Origin: Rhizobium sp. SL86
GTDB taxonomy: Bacteria; Pseudomonadota; Alphaproteobacteria; Rhizobiales; Rhizobiaceae
Assembly (NCBI RefSeq): GCF_026672545.1
Contig: NZ_JAPPRJ010000001.1
Coordinates: 2,439,872-2,503,871, forward strand
Length of the DNA stretch: 64,000 bases
Direction of reading: 5' to 3'
Positions 45,521 to 54,970 of this stretch are shown here, one piece after another. Made by a program: the position numbers and the translations under genes. Each line of letters begins with the position of its first letter. Position 1 is the first letter of the stretch. Below the pieces are notes generated by a model. The model saw nothing but the letters and a program-made list of their open reading frames with translations, searched no databases and was not told the DNA's origin.

Positions 45521-46927
45521 TCAGGTCGGACCAAGTGCGATGAAGGAGAAGTTGGCCGAGTGCAGTCGCATCGCCGAGCCGGTCCAGTTGACCGATCGGA
45601 TCACCGCCGTGGTGGGCGTGGTGTCACCGGCACCCACGAAGGATGCGTTCGCGGTCGTCCAGGTGCTGGCGCCAATATCCCAGCCGACGGAGACGTAGGG
45701 CTGGGCGGAAAACGCCTTCGGAAAGCTGATGAGGGCCGTGCCGTCTGCCGTCCAGCCTGTCCCCCACTGCATGGTCAGACCACCGGTAAAATCGATGTAT
45801 CCGTTGCCGGCAATGGCAGATTGCTTGGCGCGCGACGTGTATGCGGTGGCCGGCAGATTTCCTCTCTCGACCTTGGCGTAGCGGGCATACATCGCCACGG
45901 GATCGACCGCATCGAAGAAGACACAGCGCACCCGTGCCGAGACCGCACCGGCCGGCGCGATGCCGGAAACCGCCATGCTTTGGCGGCCGGATGCACTGTC
46001 ATCGAAATCACCTGGAGCGCGCGGCTTCGGGGCAACGTAGGAGATGACCGTGTTCGACGCGTCGGTCCACTCCAGATCAAATCCGACCGTGCCGCCAGCA
46101 GCGAGCAGAACCGCGTCTCCGGAGACCGTGTAGGTTATGCCGGCGTTGACCGGAAACTTTGGCCACAGAACGACATAGGTGCCGCTGGAACCAACGGTCA
46201 GAGAGATCGACCGCCCCCAATCATTATCAACGATCTGTCCGTTCCAGGCGCCAACGCCGGACTTGAGGATGTTGATACCAGTCAGGCCATCCTCAAAGCC
46301 GCCATTGGGGCAGAGGTTCGGGCGCGGCGGCATGATGGCCGCAATCGCTGCGGACAGTCCGGCCGAGGTCACGGCGCGCAAGACGTCGGCACCTGCAAGT
46401 GCCTCGGCGACAGTTGCCAGCTCGACCAGACCTGAGCGGCTTTCTGTCGCCAGCATCTCACCATAACTGCCGCCGACTTTCTCAAAGACGCGGCCGTCCG
46501 GAATGCTGACGGCGTGGCCGTTTGGCGTGGTCAGATAGGACCAGGATGCGCCTGTCCATTCCGCGATCTTGCCCTCGTTTCCGGCCCAAATGCCGGTGGC
46601 ACCAGGGGGGATGAGATAGGCATCGCCCTCGGCCGGCGAACCGGGCGCGCTGGACAGCGAAACGGAGTTGACCGCCATCCATCGGCGCGCGCGCGAGCCG
46701 CCGTTAAGGCCGAGGATCTTCAGGGCCTGGTAGAGCTGCGACCAGTCGCCGGCGTTGGGGGCGAGGCCCGCTTCGGAGACGATCCGCAGGATCTCTTCCT
46801 GGATGCTGTTCAGCCAGAGTGCCGTCACCTCCGTTCCGAAGATGCCCGTTTCGAGGTCCTCGTCGCGGAAGCCTCTGCGGCCAGCGCCGATATCAACCGT
46901 GCCTGCGCCGTTGACGCGATCCATCAT
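45521..46927 (-). CDS. Phage tail fibre
   Basis: A 468-residue protein starting at ATG 46927, overlapping the previous stop by ATGA. The N-terminal baseplate-attachment region, MDRVNGAGTVDIGAGRRGFRDEDLETGIFGTEVTALWLNSIQEEILRIV, is typical of Mu-like fibres. A DUF2793-type segment follows (SAPGSPAEGDAYLIPPGATGIWAGNEGKIAEWTGASWSYLTTPNGHAVSIPDG). The C-terminal half is beta-rich and ends 'WGTGWTADGTALISFPKAFSAQPYVSV', as in many receptor-binding tips. It should determine host range. There is no sign of an invertible segment. Confidence 0.85.
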   Translation of the reverse strand: MMDRVNGAGTVDIGAGRRGFRDEDLETGIFGTEVTALWLNSIQEEILRIVSEAGLAPNAGDWSQLYQALKILGLNGGSRARRWMAVNSVSLSSAPGSPAEGDAYLIPPGATGIWAGNEGKIAEWTGASWSYLTTPNGHAVSIPDGRVFEKVGGSYGEMLATESRSGLVELATVAEALAGADVLRAVTSAGLSAAIAAIMPPRPNLCPNGGFEDGLTGINILKSGVGAWNGQIVDNDWGRSISLTVGSSGTYVVLWPKFPVNAGITYTVSGDAVLLAAGGTVGFDLEWTDASNTVISYVAPKPRAPGDFDDSASGRQSMAVSGIAPAGAVSARVRCVFFDAVDPVAMYARYAKVERGNLPATAYTSRAKQSAIAGNGYIDFTGGLTMQWGTGWTADGTALISFPKAFSAQPYVSVGWDIGASTWTTANASFVGAGDTTPTTAVIRSVNWTGSAMRLHSANFSFIALGPT

Positions 46928-47520
46928 GCCTCTCCGTAATTGAAAACAACGTGTGTGTGGGCGGGCTTCAGGCGCCGGATCTCGCATTCGATCGACGACA
47001 GCTCGAAGGTGCCGAGCCGCTGGCCGGCACGGGACACGCCCGCGCGGAAATTCGTCACGGTGACGAGGCCCGGAATGTTGACCCGCCAGGTGAACTGGCA
47101 GCCCTCTGGTCGCAGGCGTTGGCCTGCTCGCAAACCTCCCGCCCTGGACGGCCAGAACTCATCGATCGTGATCTCGACGCCGAGCGCGCGTGCTAGTGAA
47201 ATGAAAAAGGGGATCGACTGGCCGCCGCGTGCCGTCCAGCGCTGATGGGCCAACCGCCGACGCTGCTCGATGGTCAGGGCCGCCTTGTCACGGCCGCAGG
47301 GGTCCGGGCCTAAGCACCGCTCAAAATCCGTCAGCAGATTATTGGCGGATCTTGGATCGGTCTCGCGCATCAGCGCCTCGGCCTGATCTTCCGCTTCCTT
47401 CAGTGCAACAGCGACCCCTTCGAGAATGGCGTCAATCAATCCGTCGCGGACGCCGAGCGCCCAGCCTGGCATAATCTTGCCGATCAGGCTTTGAAGGATA
47501 TTCGAAACAGTTCTGGCCAT
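46924..47520 (-). CDS. Baseplate/tail protein, DUF2313 (Mu gp48-like, YmfQ family)
   Basis: A 198-residue protein. Signatures are LPGWALG.RDG..DAILEGVAVALKEAEDQAEALMRETDPRSANNLLTDFERCLGPDPC followed by TIEQRRRLAHQRWTARGGQSIPFFISLARALGVEITIDEF, the DUF2313 pattern of Mu gp48. It lies between gp47-like and the tail fibre, as in Mu. It overlaps the fibre gene start by four bases. Confidence 0.9.
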   Translation of the reverse strand: MARTVSNILQSLIGKIMPGWALGVRDGLIDAILEGVAVALKEAEDQAEALMRETDPRSANNLLTDFERCLGPDPCGRDKAALTIEQRRRLAHQRWTARGGQSIPFFISLARALGVEITIDEFWPSRAGGLRAGQRLRPEGCQFTWRVNIPGLVTVTNFRAGVSRAGQRLGTFELSSIECEIRRLKPAHTHVVFNYGEA

Positions 47521-47534
47521 GCTTCAAATCCCTC

Positions 47535-48686
47535 TCAATCCAGCCAGGTGATGGCGCCGGCGACCGGGCATGCGGCCCTGTCGAGCGTGAAGGGTGCGGC
47601 TGGCGACGTCAGGTCATGGGCATATTCGCCAGACGATGAGGAGATCGCCTCGGAGATGCGCGAGGGTTCGATCAAGGCACCGATCGGCGACGTGTTCTGA
47701 TCATCGTCCTCGTCACCAATGGTCAGGATGAAGCGCTGATATGCTGCCGAGACCGCCGCCCTTGTGACGGACGTGTCCGGCCGCAGACGGACCGAAATCG
47801 GGATGTCGGCAAGGCTTGCGGCAACCGGGATCGTCCTTGCTGTCACCGGCCTCACACCGGTCTGACTGCCGATCAGCCCCAGATGAGCGCCAATCGTCTC
47901 AAGCTCCGGCGTGGTCGGAGTGCGCGGCGTCCCATCGGCATTGGCAAGCGCAACCACGACGCCAACGGATCCGCGACCGATCCAGTCCTCGACGGGCTTC
48001 ACGGCATAGACATCGGCCACCTCAGCCACCCATGCCGAATAGTCCTGTGCAGCACCGCCCATCGGCGGCGTGCGGATGCGGCGTAAATAGGCGACCTGGA
48101 TCTCGGCCGGCGTTTCCGCATCGGCGCCACCCGAGAACGGATTGGCGACCGAGACGCGGGTCACACCGTCGATTACAGCATCCGTTGACAGCACAATGCC
48201 GGCGGCCAGGTTGCCCCCGGCACCTGCCGTTACCGCCTCGGCCGAGAGGGTGATCGCGCCACCGCCTGGGATCGTCCCGCCGGCCGTCGTCACATAGGCC
48301 TGCCCATTGCCGGCCGTCAACGGAATGCCGGAGGCCAGGACGGTTCCTGCGGCGCCCTCGAACATCACATCGCCAAGCGCCTTGATGGCGGCACGACCCT
48401 CGACGCCCCAGATGTTGGCATGCCGGAGGATCATCTCCTCATCATCGGCGCTGTCCGGCATGTACTGCCGCCCCCACCAGGCCTGATGTTCATGCACGTT
48501 GCGGATCTCGCCGGCGATCGGCGACAAAAGATTGGCAATGACACCCTGGGCAGAGCGCACAGCGAGCGAGACCTTGGCAAGGGTAACGGCAAGGCCACGC
48601 GCCTGGGCAAGCGTTAGAATGCGTTGTTCGACGCGCGAGGCCATGCGTCCAAAAATGGTCGAGGCGGTATCGATTGGCCAGGGCAT
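47535..48686 (-). CDS. Baseplate J-like wedge protein (Mu gp47)
   Basis: A 383-residue protein of the Baseplate_J family. Key stretches are 'MYMPDSADDEEMILRHANIWGVEGRAAIKALGDVMFEGAAGTVLASGIPLTAGNGQAYVTTAGGTIPGGGAITLSAEAVTAGAGGNLAAG', 'VNPFSGGADAETPAEIQVAYLRRIRTPPMGGAAQDYSAWVAEV' and a C-terminal 'SPIGALIEPSRISEAISS'. Six copies would ring the baseplate hub. Its start overlaps the gp46-like stop by one base. Confidence 0.92.
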   Translation of the reverse strand: MPWPIDTASTIFGRMASRVEQRILTLAQARGLAVTLAKVSLAVRSAQGVIANLLSPIAGEIRNVHEHQAWWGRQYMPDSADDEEMILRHANIWGVEGRAAIKALGDVMFEGAAGTVLASGIPLTAGNGQAYVTTAGGTIPGGGAITLSAEAVTAGAGGNLAAGIVLSTDAVIDGVTRVSVANPFSGGADAETPAEIQVAYLRRIRTPPMGGAAQDYSAWVAEVADVYAVKPVEDWIGRGSVGVVVALANADGTPRTPTTPELETIGAHLGLIGSQTGVRPVTARTIPVAASLADIPISVRLRPDTSVTRAAVSAAYQRFILTIGDEDDDQNTSPIGALIEPSRISEAISSSSGEYAHDLTSPAAPFTLDRAACPVAGAITWLD

Positions 48687-49156
48687 CAGTCCGCCACCCT
48701 CTTGGTCAGAGACAGCGTCTCGTCATCCACCTGAATGCGGTAGCCCAGCGTGTGCTCCCGGACCCAATCCACCTCGATCGTCGCTGGTTCGCCAGTCTCT
48801 TGTTCTACCCAGGCGAAGCCTTCCTGCAGCCAGTATTCGGCGAGTTGGCGGGTTGCCTCGGTTTGTTTTGCCCGGTCGAGCAGCCACATCTTGCATCCAC
48901 CGGGCCTGCCGATCGGCGAGAGCGCGTCGATGATGCCGCCCCGTCGCTCGGAGAAGCTCGCCGGCGCCAGAAACTGCGTGCGCCCCTCCGGCAGTTCGTC
49001 ATCCGGATCGGCGCGCCGATCTAGACCTGCCGTCACCAGCATCGCCGGGACCGACGACGTATCGAGCACAAGGTCAAAATCCTCGCCGAGCGTGAGATCG
49101 CAACGGCGGGTGAGTGGATCAAAGGTGAGGCCAAGGTCGATGAACATGGGCGCCAC
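48686..49156 (-). CDS. Baseplate protein gp46-like (gpW/gp25-like fold)
   Basis: A 156-residue protein that fits the phage GP46 family: 'LGLTFDPLTRRCDLTLGEDFDLVLDTSSVPAMLVTAGLDRRADPDDELPEG', 'GGIIDALSPIGRPGGCKMWLLDRAKQTEATRQLAEYWLQEGFAWV' and 'VREHTLGYRIQVDDETL'. It forms the baseplate inner ring with gp47. A 45-base gap with a repeated hairpin element separates it from the spike gene upstream. Confidence 0.88.
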   Translation of the reverse strand: MAPMFIDLGLTFDPLTRRCDLTLGEDFDLVLDTSSVPAMLVTAGLDRRADPDDELPEGRTQFLAPASFSERRGGIIDALSPIGRPGGCKMWLLDRAKQTEATRQLAEYWLQEGFAWVEQETGEPATIEVDWVREHTLGYRIQVDDETLSLTKRVAD

Positions 49157-49204
49157 GCTATCGCGCGCGCGCGGACCTGATCATGCCCGCCGTCGCGGGC
49201 GCTA
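49157..49204 (-). repeat. Prophage border element, copy B
   Basis: Read on the minus strand: an imperfect hairpin GCCCGC-gacg-GCGGGC, then ATGATC, a short variable stretch and CGCGCGCGCGATAGC, ending TGGCG just before the gp46-like start. The same order of blocks occurs in copy A at 54971-55053. Confidence 0.6.
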
Positions 49205-49717
49205 CTCGATCGGCGGATCGGTCTCTTCGCCGCCGCGCACCACAGCCCCGTGCCGATGCGTCTTGTCGATCCGCACGCCATCGTGCCAGATCCCGCCGCC
49301 GGTGACGTGAACGCCGGCCGCGTCAACCTTGAACGATACACCGCCGACCGAGATGTCCGCCTCGACGGCAGCCTTCACCGCGATCTTGCCGTCAGCGCCG
49401 ACGATGACCCGGTCTCCGGCCTTGTTGGCGACGCCGACGTCGCCCTTCCTTAGTCCGCCCATGCGCTGCGATGGATTGGAAGGCGGCAGCACCCACATAT
49501 CGCCTTCATCGCCACCGATCGCGATGGCCAAACTGATCGCGCCATCGGTGTCCGGCACGCCGACGAGGCCATAAGGTTGCCAGACTTCGACATTTTTCCG
49601 CTCAATGCCGTCCGCCACTTCAACGGTTGCGGTCTGCATCTCGCCGCTGTCGTCGACCGACTTGATGGAAACGCGGCGGATCATGCCTCGCAGCTTGTCG
49701 AAGATCTCCTTGCTCAT
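49202..49717 (-). CDS. Baseplate assembly protein V / central spike (Mu gp45)
   Basis: A 171-residue protein. An OB-fold start (IRRVSIKSVDDSGEMQTATVEVADGIERKNVEVWQPYGLVGVPDTDGAISLAIAIGGDEGDMWVLPP) is followed by short beta-helix repeats (AGDRVIVGADGKIAVKAAVEADISVGGVSFKVDAAGVHVTG) and a tip with DKTHRHG, the His-X-His that binds iron at the spike tip in Mu gp45. It punctures the outer membrane during infection. Confidence 0.9.
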   Translation of the reverse strand: MSKEIFDKLRGMIRRVSIKSVDDSGEMQTATVEVADGIERKNVEVWQPYGLVGVPDTDGAISLAIAIGGDEGDMWVLPPSNPSQRMGGLRKGDVGVANKAGDRVIVGADGKIAVKAAVEADISVGGVSFKVDAAGVHVTGGGIWHDGVRIDKTHRHGAVVRGGEETDPPIE

Positions 49718-50934
49718 AGGGCCTCCGCCGTGCCGTCAAGAGTTGTTGTTGCCGGTGTCTTGCCAGCCTTCTTGCCCTTCCGGTTCTTGCGACGATTGCC
49801 GACCGGTTCGGCATCGAAGGCCTCCGGGCTGCAGACGGTGATATCCGTGACGCAGCCGGAATAGTCCTCGATCCAGCCGACACGCGAGATCAACAGGTCG
49901 CGGTAGACATCGAGATAGGCATCGCTCACCTCGACCAGCTGATTGACGGTCCATAGCTGGCCGCCGACCTCATGGCCTTTGACGGTCAGTGTGAACTCCT
50001 CGCTTTCGCCGCGGGCCGTGCGCATGCGCCGTTCCGCCTCGGCCTGGGTAGAGGTGCCGTCTGCCTGAGAGCGGGCCAGATGCACGACCGGGCGATGGCG
50101 GGTGATCTCGTCATCCACCGCGCGTCCCGTTGCCGCGATGCCACGTCGCTCACGCGTCGTGGCGCTGCCGTCACCGTCCTGTCGATCCTCGGCGCCGATC
50201 GGCTCTGCCGTCGCGTCGAGGCGGGCCTCACCACGGGCTTTCGCCGCGCCTTCCGATTGGCCTCGCACGGTGGTGTCCGAATGACGGCCGCTGTAATCGA
50301 AGGTGCCGCGAGACCGCAATACGTTGCCCGGCAGGGTGAGGGCTGCTGGCGCTCTGGTCTTGCCGGTCTGGGTGATGACGATGCCGCCGATGCCATCCGA
50401 GAGCACCAGCGCATGGCGGGAGCGCGCACCCTTCTCGATGGCGGAAAAGGCCGTCTCGGCCAGATCGATCGAATAGCGGGCGAAGGGCTCGCCGGTATCG
50501 ATCTCGCTGCGGACTGTCAGGCCATAGGGTTTGGCTATCCGTGCGACGGCGTCTTCCAGCTTTACATTGGCATATTCGGCCTGATCGGCCATTGCGGCGC
50601 AATCGATCAAATCATTCGCCACGTCGCGTCCGGAGATGGTAACGCTCGCTTGGCCGTCACCGATGTCCGGCTCCACCTTGTCGATCCATCCTTTCAGCAC
50701 TGTGCGGCGACCGATCTTGATTGTGACGGTTGGCCCCGGCCTGAGCTTCAGGAGAGGGCCGGTAATCGAAAACAGCGGGGCTGTGGCGAATGGCAGGGAT
50801 AAGGATGAGCGGGCACCGTCGCGAAAGGTAAAGGAGAATGCGCCGGAAAAATCCTTCAGATCCCGGCTTACCTCACAGGAAAGCCACTGATTGTGTTCCG
50901 TGCCTTCGATGAAGAAGCGGATGCTTTTTGCCAT
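49714..50934 (-). CDS. Baseplate hub, late control D family (Mu gp44/P)
   Basis: A 406-residue hub protein of the Phage_GPD type: 'FFIEGTEHNQWLSCEVSRDLKDFSGAFSFTFRDGARS', 'LRPGPTVTIKIGRRTVLKGWIDKVEPDIGDGQASVTISGRDVANDLIDCAAM' and 'VEVSDAYLDVYRDLLISRVGWIEDYSGCVTDITVCSPEAF'. It forms the trimer that joins spike to tube. Its stop overlaps the gp45 start by four bases. Confidence 0.9.
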   Translation of the reverse strand: MAKSIRFFIEGTEHNQWLSCEVSRDLKDFSGAFSFTFRDGARSSLSLPFATAPLFSITGPLLKLRPGPTVTIKIGRRTVLKGWIDKVEPDIGDGQASVTISGRDVANDLIDCAAMADQAEYANVKLEDAVARIAKPYGLTVRSEIDTGEPFARYSIDLAETAFSAIEKGARSRHALVLSDGIGGIVITQTGKTRAPAALTLPGNVLRSRGTFDYSGRHSDTTVRGQSEGAAKARGEARLDATAEPIGAEDRQDGDGSATTRERRGIAATGRAVDDEITRHRPVVHLARSQADGTSTQAEAERRMRTARGESEEFTLTVKGHEVGGQLWTVNQLVEVSDAYLDVYRDLLISRVGWIEDYSGCVTDITVCSPEAFDAEPVGNRRKNRKGKKAGKTPATTTLDGTAEAL

Positions 50935-52169
50935 CAGGTCAGCTCCCGAACTTCAATCGAAGCGGTGTCGAGATAGGAGGGATGGCGCGGACTGTTGCGC
51001 GCAACGATATCGGCATAGACCTCCTCCAGGCGCGCCGGATCATTGCCGGCAATGTGTTGCGCCAGAGCCCAGGCGTCGAGCGGCCGGCCCGGGCGGAACG
51101 TCATCACTGCCGGCAGCTCGCCGATGACCTCGTTGAGGTAGGCCATGGCGGCGGCCGTGGCATCGTTTGCCGCACGGATCAGCACGCTGGTCTCGGCCTG
51201 AAGGCTGGTTTCGCCGATCTCTTCCAGCTGCTCGACCAGACGACCGGCGCGATCCGAAACTGCAGCACGAACGGTCAGCGCCTCCTGGCTGCTGGCATAT
51301 TCCGCGTAAGGGATCTGCCAGCCGCCAGAGCCAAGCACATGAGCGGCCATGCCAACGAGCAGGACTTTGTCGGCAAGTGCCGGCGCCGCGTTCGCCTCGG
51401 TCAGGAGCCGATCGGAAAGCAGCATGCCGATCTCTGTGAGGCTTTGCGGCGACGGGCTGCTTTGTGCCGCGATAGCGGATGCGACGGCTGGTTCCTCTGT
51501 CACCACTTGCAGGACCGCCGTTGCCGTCAGCCACCATGTGTCGAGCGCCGCCGGTGTTTCCGGCGCCGAGGCTGCAAGGCCTGCACGCATGGTGCTGACG
51601 GCCGAGACCGAACCGCGCGGTGTCTGAAGCGACGATAGGGTCGAGGTGGCAATCCGGCTCGACCGGCGCACCGATGCGGCAACAGAGTTTGATCGAACAG
51701 CCGCGATCAGTGACGATGTCGCACCGATCATGGAGGAGAGAGCCGACAGGAGAGCGGAAAATCCGCCGGCAGACAGCGAGCCGAACGAGACACCGCGCCG
51801 CTTGAACCGGGCGCTGATGCGCACCATGCGCAGCTCGCGCGATGAGAACGATATCCGCGCCGGTTCCTCCAGGATGACCGACATGGGGCCAAGCCAGGGA
51901 TGGATCAGCAGCCCGGCGCCAGGCGTTTCGAAGACGGCTTGAAGGCGCTTTGCCTTTGCACGGTAATCATCGGCCAGGATGAAGGCCTCAATGCTGACGA
52001 TCGAGGGGAGCACCCCGAAATCGTCATACGCCGCCTGATCGACGCCGGGGAACAGGTATTCCAGGACACGACGGCCGACCTCGGAGGATGTGTCGACGAT
52101 CGCGATCTCGATGCCGCGATATCGGCCAGGAAGGCAACCGGGCAGCGCATTGAGGCTGTCGAGGATCAT
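50934..52169 (-). CDS. DNA circularisation N-domain protein (Mu gp43/N)
   Basis: A 411-residue tail protein. The N-terminal DNA_circ_N domain is clear: RYRGIEIAIVDTSSEVGRRVLEYLFPGVDQAAYDDFGVLPSIVSIEAFILADDYRAKAKRLQAVFETPGAGLLIHPWLGPMSVI. Despite the family name, Mu gpN is a tail/baseplate component next to the hub. The C-terminal part is helical. It starts within the tape-measure stop (TGATG overlap). Confidence 0.9.
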   Translation of the reverse strand: MILDSLNALPGCLPGRYRGIEIAIVDTSSEVGRRVLEYLFPGVDQAAYDDFGVLPSIVSIEAFILADDYRAKAKRLQAVFETPGAGLLIHPWLGPMSVILEEPARISFSSRELRMVRISARFKRRGVSFGSLSAGGFSALLSALSSMIGATSSLIAAVRSNSVAASVRRSSRIATSTLSSLQTPRGSVSAVSTMRAGLAASAPETPAALDTWWLTATAVLQVVTEEPAVASAIAAQSSPSPQSLTEIGMLLSDRLLTEANAAPALADKVLLVGMAAHVLGSGGWQIPYAEYASSQEALTVRAAVSDRAGRLVEQLEEIGETSLQAETSVLIRAANDATAAAMAYLNEVIGELPAVMTFRPGRPLDAWALAQHIAGNDPARLEEVYADIVARNSPRHPSYLDTASIEVRELT

Positions 52170-54970
52170 CAGTTCCTCCCGATGACACGGCCCGTGTTGA
52201 CGTTGGGTGACGGCGAGGAGACGTTCGTCTCCTGCTCGACCACACGGCCGGGACCTTCGACCTTGACGGTTGCCTGTGTGCTGACGTTGAGGGTTTGCGG
52301 CGGGGCTTGTGCCGGCATCGGTGCCTGGGCCGCAGCGATAGCGTTTGGCACCCGCGCGTTATCGTTTGCCGCTCCCGGCGTCCCGCCACCGAGCCATGAG
52401 GGCAGACTTGGCCAGCTGATCAGGTTTCCAAAGTCGATCTTTCCGACCGCGCCGATGATGCGAGTGGGAAGCGCCTTGAACCATTCAACGAGTTCATCGA
52501 CCTTGCCCTTGACGCCATCAACCATCTTCTGACCGGCGTCGATGCCTGCGTTATAGAAGTCAGCCGGCATCGCCCGGATTGCCGTCAGAAAGTCATTGAC
52601 CGCTTGTGAACCGTCTCGCCATGCATCGGCTATGCCTTTTGGAACAAGGCTTTCGAGGCTGCGCTTGCCTTCGGCCAGGTCAGCGACAACAGTTACCAGA
52701 TCAGCAAGAGCTTCATAAAAGGTGCGCAGGGTGAAGCTTGCTACCTCGATCGTCCCTCCCGCGAAGCCACCGATCCACTTGGCGATGCCATCCGCCTTGG
52801 ACATGTCAATGTTGATGAGTGAGCCGAGGGCGCGGGCAAGACGCAGCATGCCGCTGCCGATCTCTATGATCGCCTTGACGGAGCCGCCGAGGTTTTCTCC
52901 GATCGGCGCCAGATAAGGCGCGAAACCAGACCCGAAATCCTTCAGCGCCTGCCAGCCTGCCCGGATCCCCTTAAGCGCGACATCCAAGGCCTCGAAAGCA
53001 GCGATCTTGGCACTGTCGATCGTCAGGCCGGAGAGATCGACATCGAAGGCCAATCCTTCTGAGAAGCCGCTCAACAGCTTCTTCAGGTTCTCCCACCCCG
53101 CAGACACGTCCGTTAGGGCCGCGCCCATGCCTTCCTTGAGGATAGGGCCATAACGACCCACCATCTCCTGGCCGGCGGTGATCAACTTGGCGCCGGTATC
53201 AGAAATAACCGACCATGCCGAAACCGCTGCGGAAGAGGCCCAATCCCAGGCTTTGCCAATTCCATTCATGACGGCAGGACCATAACGATCCGCCACCTCC
53301 TGACCGGCGGTGACCAATTTGGCGCCGGTATCAGAAATAACCGACCATGCCGAAACCGCCGCGGAGGAGGCCCAATCCCAGGCTTTGCCAATTCCATTCA
53401 TGACGGCAGGACCGTAGCGATCAACCATCTCCTGGCCGGCGGTCACGACGCGGCGGCCAATGTCTAAGGCCAAGGCTCCAAAGGCGGAAAAACCGGACTT
53501 GATGCTGTCCCAGATGCGCGACAGACGCGGGCTGACGGTCGACCAGTTGCGGTAGACGAGATAGGCTCCGGCTGCGATGGCCGCGAGTGCGATGCCAACC
53601 GGGCTGACGAGGGCGGCCAGCGCCGAAAGACCCGCGCCGATCACCGGCAGGATCAGCCCAAGCGCACCGATGCCGGCAGCGGCGATGACGCCGGCACCAG
53701 CGAGTGAAAGCGCCTGGCGCACCATGCCGCCGGTTGCCTTGTCGGTTTCTCGCAGCCACTTCAGAAGCGAGGAGAGGTTTTCGTTGATCATCGGGAGCCA
53801 GGAGCCGAAAGCAAAGCCGACCTCGCGTCCGGCCTGCGTGCCGATCTCGTTGAAGGTGATAAGCTGCGTGTTCAAGCTCTTCATCTGGGTTTCGAAGTCT
53901 GCGTCACTCATCGCGCCCGTGGCGTTTGCGACCTCTTCCTTGATCCGCTTGTACTCGTCGATGTTCGCGAGCATCGGGATCAGGAAACCCATCACCTGCA
54001 TATCGGAGAACAGCTCACCCAGCTTGCCGGCACCATAGATCGCCTCAAGCTGCTTTCGCACTTCTTCGAGAGCGTCAGCACCCTTGAACCCGTTAGCCTC
54101 GGCCTTCTTGAGCATGCCCTCGATCTCTTTGCCGGACACACCGGTGAGCTTGGAAATCTTCTGGACGACCGCCTCGATCGGGTTAATCCCCTGAATAGCT
54201 GCGTTCTGCATGACCTTCAGGATATCGACATTCATCTTCTTGAAGTTTTTCACCGTTTCAGGGGAGGTGATCTTCGACAGGAAGTTGTTGAGATTGTTCG
54301 CAGCCTCGGCAGGATCTGCCGTCCCCTTACGGGCAATCTGCAGCATCGTGCCGAGCTGCGTTGCGGCCTCGCGTCCCGTCACGCCCAGCTTTGCCATCTG
54401 GCCGGTCAGCGTCGGGAAGTACTTCGCCATGTCCTTGAGTTCGAAGGCGCCTTCCTTGCCGGCAACAATGAGGCCGGCAAGAGCATCATCCAACTGGTCT
54501 GCCGGCAGCTTTAGCGTCTGCAGCATGGAGGTTGCGACGGCGGCCATGTCGCCGAAGTCAGCATTGGCGGCCTTGCTCGCTTTCCCGATACTCAACAGCG
54601 ATGCATCGACCAAGCCAGGATCAAGCCCGGCGGCGACCATCTGGCCCGCGCCTTTGGCAATCACGTCGGAATACTGCCCAACTTTGAGCGCGAGGTCCTC
54701 GTATTGCGCCTTCGATTTCTCGACGAGATCGAAGGCCGCCTTGCCGACGAGATTGGATGTGCCGGCAATGTCGAGGAGCTGTTGCTGGAACGCGGCCGCT
54801 TCCTGGATCGGTCCCATGAAGGAGATGGCGGCAACCGCGCCGCCGACGAGACCGATCTTGCGGGCCATGCCGGCTATGCCGTCGAGCGTCGAACGCAGGC
54901 GGCGAAGCGGACCTGTGAGCAGATCCTTCAGCCGGACGATGACGTCCAAGGCCATATTGCGATTGGACAT
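52169..54970 (-). CDS. Tail tape-measure protein (Mu gp42, TP901 family)
   Basis: A 933-residue protein starting at the ATG at 54970 (MSNRNMALDVIVRLKDLLTGPLRRLRSTLDGIA). The TP901 tape-measure core spans about residues 60-340 ('FGDMAAVATSMLQTLKLPADQLDDALAGLIVAGKEGAFELKDMAKYFPTLTGQMAKLG'). Two Gly/Ala-rich hydrophobic stretches follow (about 430-480), then tandem copies of a 44-residue block with GIGKAWDWASSAAVSAW near 515-615. Its length sets tail length. The C-terminus is Pro/Ala-rich. Confidence 0.93.
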   Translation of the reverse strand: MSNRNMALDVIVRLKDLLTGPLRRLRSTLDGIAGMARKIGLVGGAVAAISFMGPIQEAAAFQQQLLDIAGTSNLVGKAAFDLVEKSKAQYEDLALKVGQYSDVIAKGAGQMVAAGLDPGLVDASLLSIGKASKAANADFGDMAAVATSMLQTLKLPADQLDDALAGLIVAGKEGAFELKDMAKYFPTLTGQMAKLGVTGREAATQLGTMLQIARKGTADPAEAANNLNNFLSKITSPETVKNFKKMNVDILKVMQNAAIQGINPIEAVVQKISKLTGVSGKEIEGMLKKAEANGFKGADALEEVRKQLEAIYGAGKLGELFSDMQVMGFLIPMLANIDEYKRIKEEVANATGAMSDADFETQMKSLNTQLITFNEIGTQAGREVGFAFGSWLPMINENLSSLLKWLRETDKATGGMVRQALSLAGAGVIAAAGIGALGLILPVIGAGLSALAALVSPVGIALAAIAAGAYLVYRNWSTVSPRLSRIWDSIKSGFSAFGALALDIGRRVVTAGQEMVDRYGPAVMNGIGKAWDWASSAAVSAWSVISDTGAKLVTAGQEVADRYGPAVMNGIGKAWDWASSAAVSAWSVISDTGAKLITAGQEMVGRYGPILKEGMGAALTDVSAGWENLKKLLSGFSEGLAFDVDLSGLTIDSAKIAAFEALDVALKGIRAGWQALKDFGSGFAPYLAPIGENLGGSVKAIIEIGSGMLRLARALGSLINIDMSKADGIAKWIGGFAGGTIEVASFTLRTFYEALADLVTVVADLAEGKRSLESLVPKGIADAWRDGSQAVNDFLTAIRAMPADFYNAGIDAGQKMVDGVKGKVDELVEWFKALPTRIIGAVGKIDFGNLISWPSLPSWLGGGTPGAANDNARVPNAIAAAQAPMPAQAPPQTLNVSTQATVKVEGPGRVVEQETNVSSPSPNVNTGRVIGRN
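53150..53447 (-). repeat. 132-bp tandem repeats inside the tape-measure gene
   Basis: Two almost identical 132-bp units plus a partial third encode the block AGQE..DRYGPAVMNGIGK followed by AWDWASSAAVSAWSVISDTG. The phrase CCATCTCCTGGCCGGCGGT recurs 264 bases apart (53161 and 53425). In-frame repeats here would change tail length by whole units if recombined. Confidence 0.85.
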
